Below, piece after piece: positions 6,565 to 7,518 of a DNA stretch of 7,518 nucleotides. Source of the DNA: Candidatus Zipacnadia bacterium. Its GTDB lineage: Bacteria; Armatimonadota; Zipacnadia; Zipacnadales; Zipacnadaceae. The stretch covers positions 1-7,518 of the forward strand of contig JALGTD010000179.1 in NCBI GenBank assembly GCA_029821515.1. The letters are read 5' to 3'. Within the stretch, counting starts at the first letter, position 1, and every line of letters begins with the position of its first letter. A program made the position numbers and the translations under genes. Below the pieces are notes generated by a model. The model was not told the DNA's origin. It saw nothing but the letters and a program-made list of their open reading frames with translations, and did not search any database.

Positions 6565-7368
6565 GTGATCATCATTGGTGAACTAATCAACGGAACCCGA
6601 AAGCACGTCAAAGAGGCGATAGCCAGTCGTGATGAGGAGTACATTGCTGCTCTGGCCGTTAAAGAGGCCGAGGCGGGCGCAGATTTCATAGATTGTAACC
6701 CGGGGACGATCGGCGAGCAGGAATCCAAGGATATGCAGTGGCTGGTAGAAACGATTCAGGCAGCCACTGATAAGCCGATTAGCTTTGATTCGCCTAATCC
6801 GGAGGCTATCCAGCGGGGACTGGCCACTTATAGTGGCGAGGCAATGCCGATGATAAACTCGGTCACGCTGGAGCCGGGCAGCGTCGAGAAGATGCTGCCA
6901 ATTGTCCTGGAGGCCAAAGTCAACGTAGTGGCACTGGCTCTCGGCGAGGGGGGTATGCCCACCCAGGCCGGACAACGCGAGCAGGTCGCCCAACAAATCA
7001 TTGACCGGCTCGTCGCCGGCGGGATTGAGCCGGAGCAGATCTTCGTGGACCCAATCATCGCTCCGCTGAGCACTGCGACCGAAGTCGGCCAGCATATCTT
7101 CCAGGCGATCGCGGCGGTTCGGGACTACTGCCCGGAATGCCACATTACCTGCGGACTGAGTAACATCTCGTTTGGCCTGCCCAACCGCCGTCTGCTGAAT
7201 CGAGGCTTCCTGAGCCTGGCGATGCAAGCGGGAATGGACTCAGCGGTGATGGACCCGCTGGATGAGAAGCTAATGGCACAGATCATCGCTACCCAAGCGC
7301 TGTTGGGCGAAGATGAGTTCTGTATGAACTACCTCCAAGCCTACCGCGCTGGCAAGCTGGATGTGTAG
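6565..7368 (+). CDS. Methyltetrahydrofolate:corrinoid methyltransferase-like protein (AcsE family, pterin-binding)
   Basis: The 267-residue protein closely matches the size and motif order of AcsE, the TIM-barrel enzyme that passes the methyl group of 5-methyl-tetrahydrofolate to a corrinoid protein in the Wood-Ljungdahl pathway. Visible family motifs are IIIGELING (2-10), DCNPG (43-47), FDSPN (74-78, Asp75), MINS (96-99, Asn98), VDPIIAP (161-167, Asp162) and GLSNISFG (197-204, Asn200), then NRxxLNR (207-213). These correspond to the pterin-contacting Asp/Asn residues of AcsE. No CODH/acetyl-CoA synthase subunit or iron-sulfur corrinoid protein is in the window, so the methyl acceptor is unknown. 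Orphan copies of this family occur in other methyl-transfer systems, and a folate-binding role in another C1 reaction is possible. It is a cytoplasmic soluble protein, 51 nt downstream of the reductase gene and probably cotranscribed. Confidence 0.88.
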   Translation: MIIIGELINGTRKHVKEAIASRDEEYIAALAVKEAEAGADFIDCNPGTIGEQESKDMQWLVETIQAATDKPISFDSPNPEAIQRGLATYSGEAMPMINSVTLEPGSVEKMLPIVLEAKVNVVALALGEGGMPTQAGQREQVAQQIIDRLVAGGIEPEQIFVDPIIAPLSTATEVGQHIFQAIAAVRDYCPECHITCGLSNISFGLPNRRLLNRGFLSLAMQAGMDSAVMDPLDEKLMAQIIATQALLGEDEFCMNYLQAYRAGKLDV

Positions 7369-7423
7369 TTTCGCCGTCAAGTGCTCAATAGTAAATCTCG
7401 GATAACTCTATCTTCGTTGAAAT

Positions 7424-7429
7424 GAGGGA
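7424..7429 (+). promoter_or_regulatory. Shine-Dalgarno site supporting a TTG start for the last gene
   Basis: GAGGGA lies 6 nt before TTG 7436. The nearby ATG at 7422 runs into TGA after five codons, so TTG is the only start that gives a sensible protein. Confidence 0.7.
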
Positions 7430-7435
7430 TATCGG

Positions 7436-7518
7436 TTGAAAACACTTATCATTGGTGGCACCGGTCACACTGGGACGAATCTCACGCGTATGCTCATCCA
7501 GGATGGACAGGATGTTAC
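7436..7518 (+). CDS. N-terminus of a Rossmann-fold NAD(P)-dependent epimerase/dehydratase-like protein (cut by window end)
   Basis: Only the first 27 codons are present, from a TTG start. They read as a short hydrophobic strand, KTLII, then GGTGHTGTN and a helix with TRMLIQDG followed by a second strand beginning DV. GGTGxTG directly after strand 1 is typical of extended short-chain dehydrogenases: NAD-dependent epimerases/dehydratases and NmrA-like proteins. The gene begins 67 nt after the methyltransferase-like gene with no visible terminator between them, so it probably extends the same operon. Substrate and exact family cannot be judged from this fragment. Confidence 0.75.
   Translation, partial: MKTLIIGGTGHTGTNLTRMLIQDGQDV

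Noticed and set aside
7369..7435. Promoter or terminator between the methyltransferase-like gene and the last gene
   Set aside because: No stem-loop with a T-run and no convincing -35/-10 pair is visible in these 67 bases, so continued operon transcription is the simpler reading.

Overview
The window is bacterial protein-coding DNA, moderately GC-rich, tightly packed, with clear Shine-Dalgarno sites and sigma70-type promoter elements. The gene content suggests a corrinoid-using, possibly anaerobic bacterium with methyl-tetrahydrofolate metabolism (a Chloroflexota- or Bacillota-like lineage would fit). The sequence alone does not fix the phylum. No rRNA, tRNA, CRISPR array, insertion sequence or prophage gene is visible.

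Layout: a leftward gene (47-1204) encodes an iron-type (group III) alcohol dehydrogenase-like protein. A 241-bp divergent intergenic region (1205-1445) separates it from a rightward set of six genes and carries a plausible promoter for each direction. The rightward promoter is near-consensus (TTGACA, 17 bp, TATTAT) with a perfect dyad in its spacer. The rightward genes, in order, are: an octopine/opine-dehydrogenase-family protein (1446-2570); a single-chain cobalamin-domain plus glutamate-mutase-epsilon-like barrel protein (2557-4192, read through one apparent +1 frame change near 3958-3961); a hexulose-6-phosphate-synthase-like/RraA-like fusion (4210-5505); a ketopantoate-reductase-like protein (5557-6513); a methyl-tetrahydrofolate:corrinoid methyltransferase-like protein (6565-7368); and the first 27 codons of a Rossmann-fold NAD(P)-dependent protein (7436 to the end). 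Gaps range from a 14-nt overlap to 67 nt with no convincing terminator, so these look like one operon.

How they may work together (inference): the centre of the cluster is a probable adenosylcobalamin-dependent carbon-skeleton mutase that resembles glutamate mutase but seems to lack residues that bind glutamate's amino group. Around it are two dehydrogenases of the 6-phosphogluconate-dehydrogenase-like fold, a divergent alcohol dehydrogenase, an aldolase/decarboxylase-type RraA domain and a one-carbon transfer enzyme. This looks like a catabolic route for a branched hydroxy- or oxo-acid in which the carbon skeleton is rearranged, oxidised or reduced, and cleaved, with C1 units moved by folate and corrinoid. 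I do not recognise this exact gene combination as a described pathway; it is the best candidate here for an undescribed system. Two internal oddities need attention: the frame change in the mutase gene, and a roughly 10-residue gap in the first domain of the HPS/RraA fusion that removes a conserved active-site strand.
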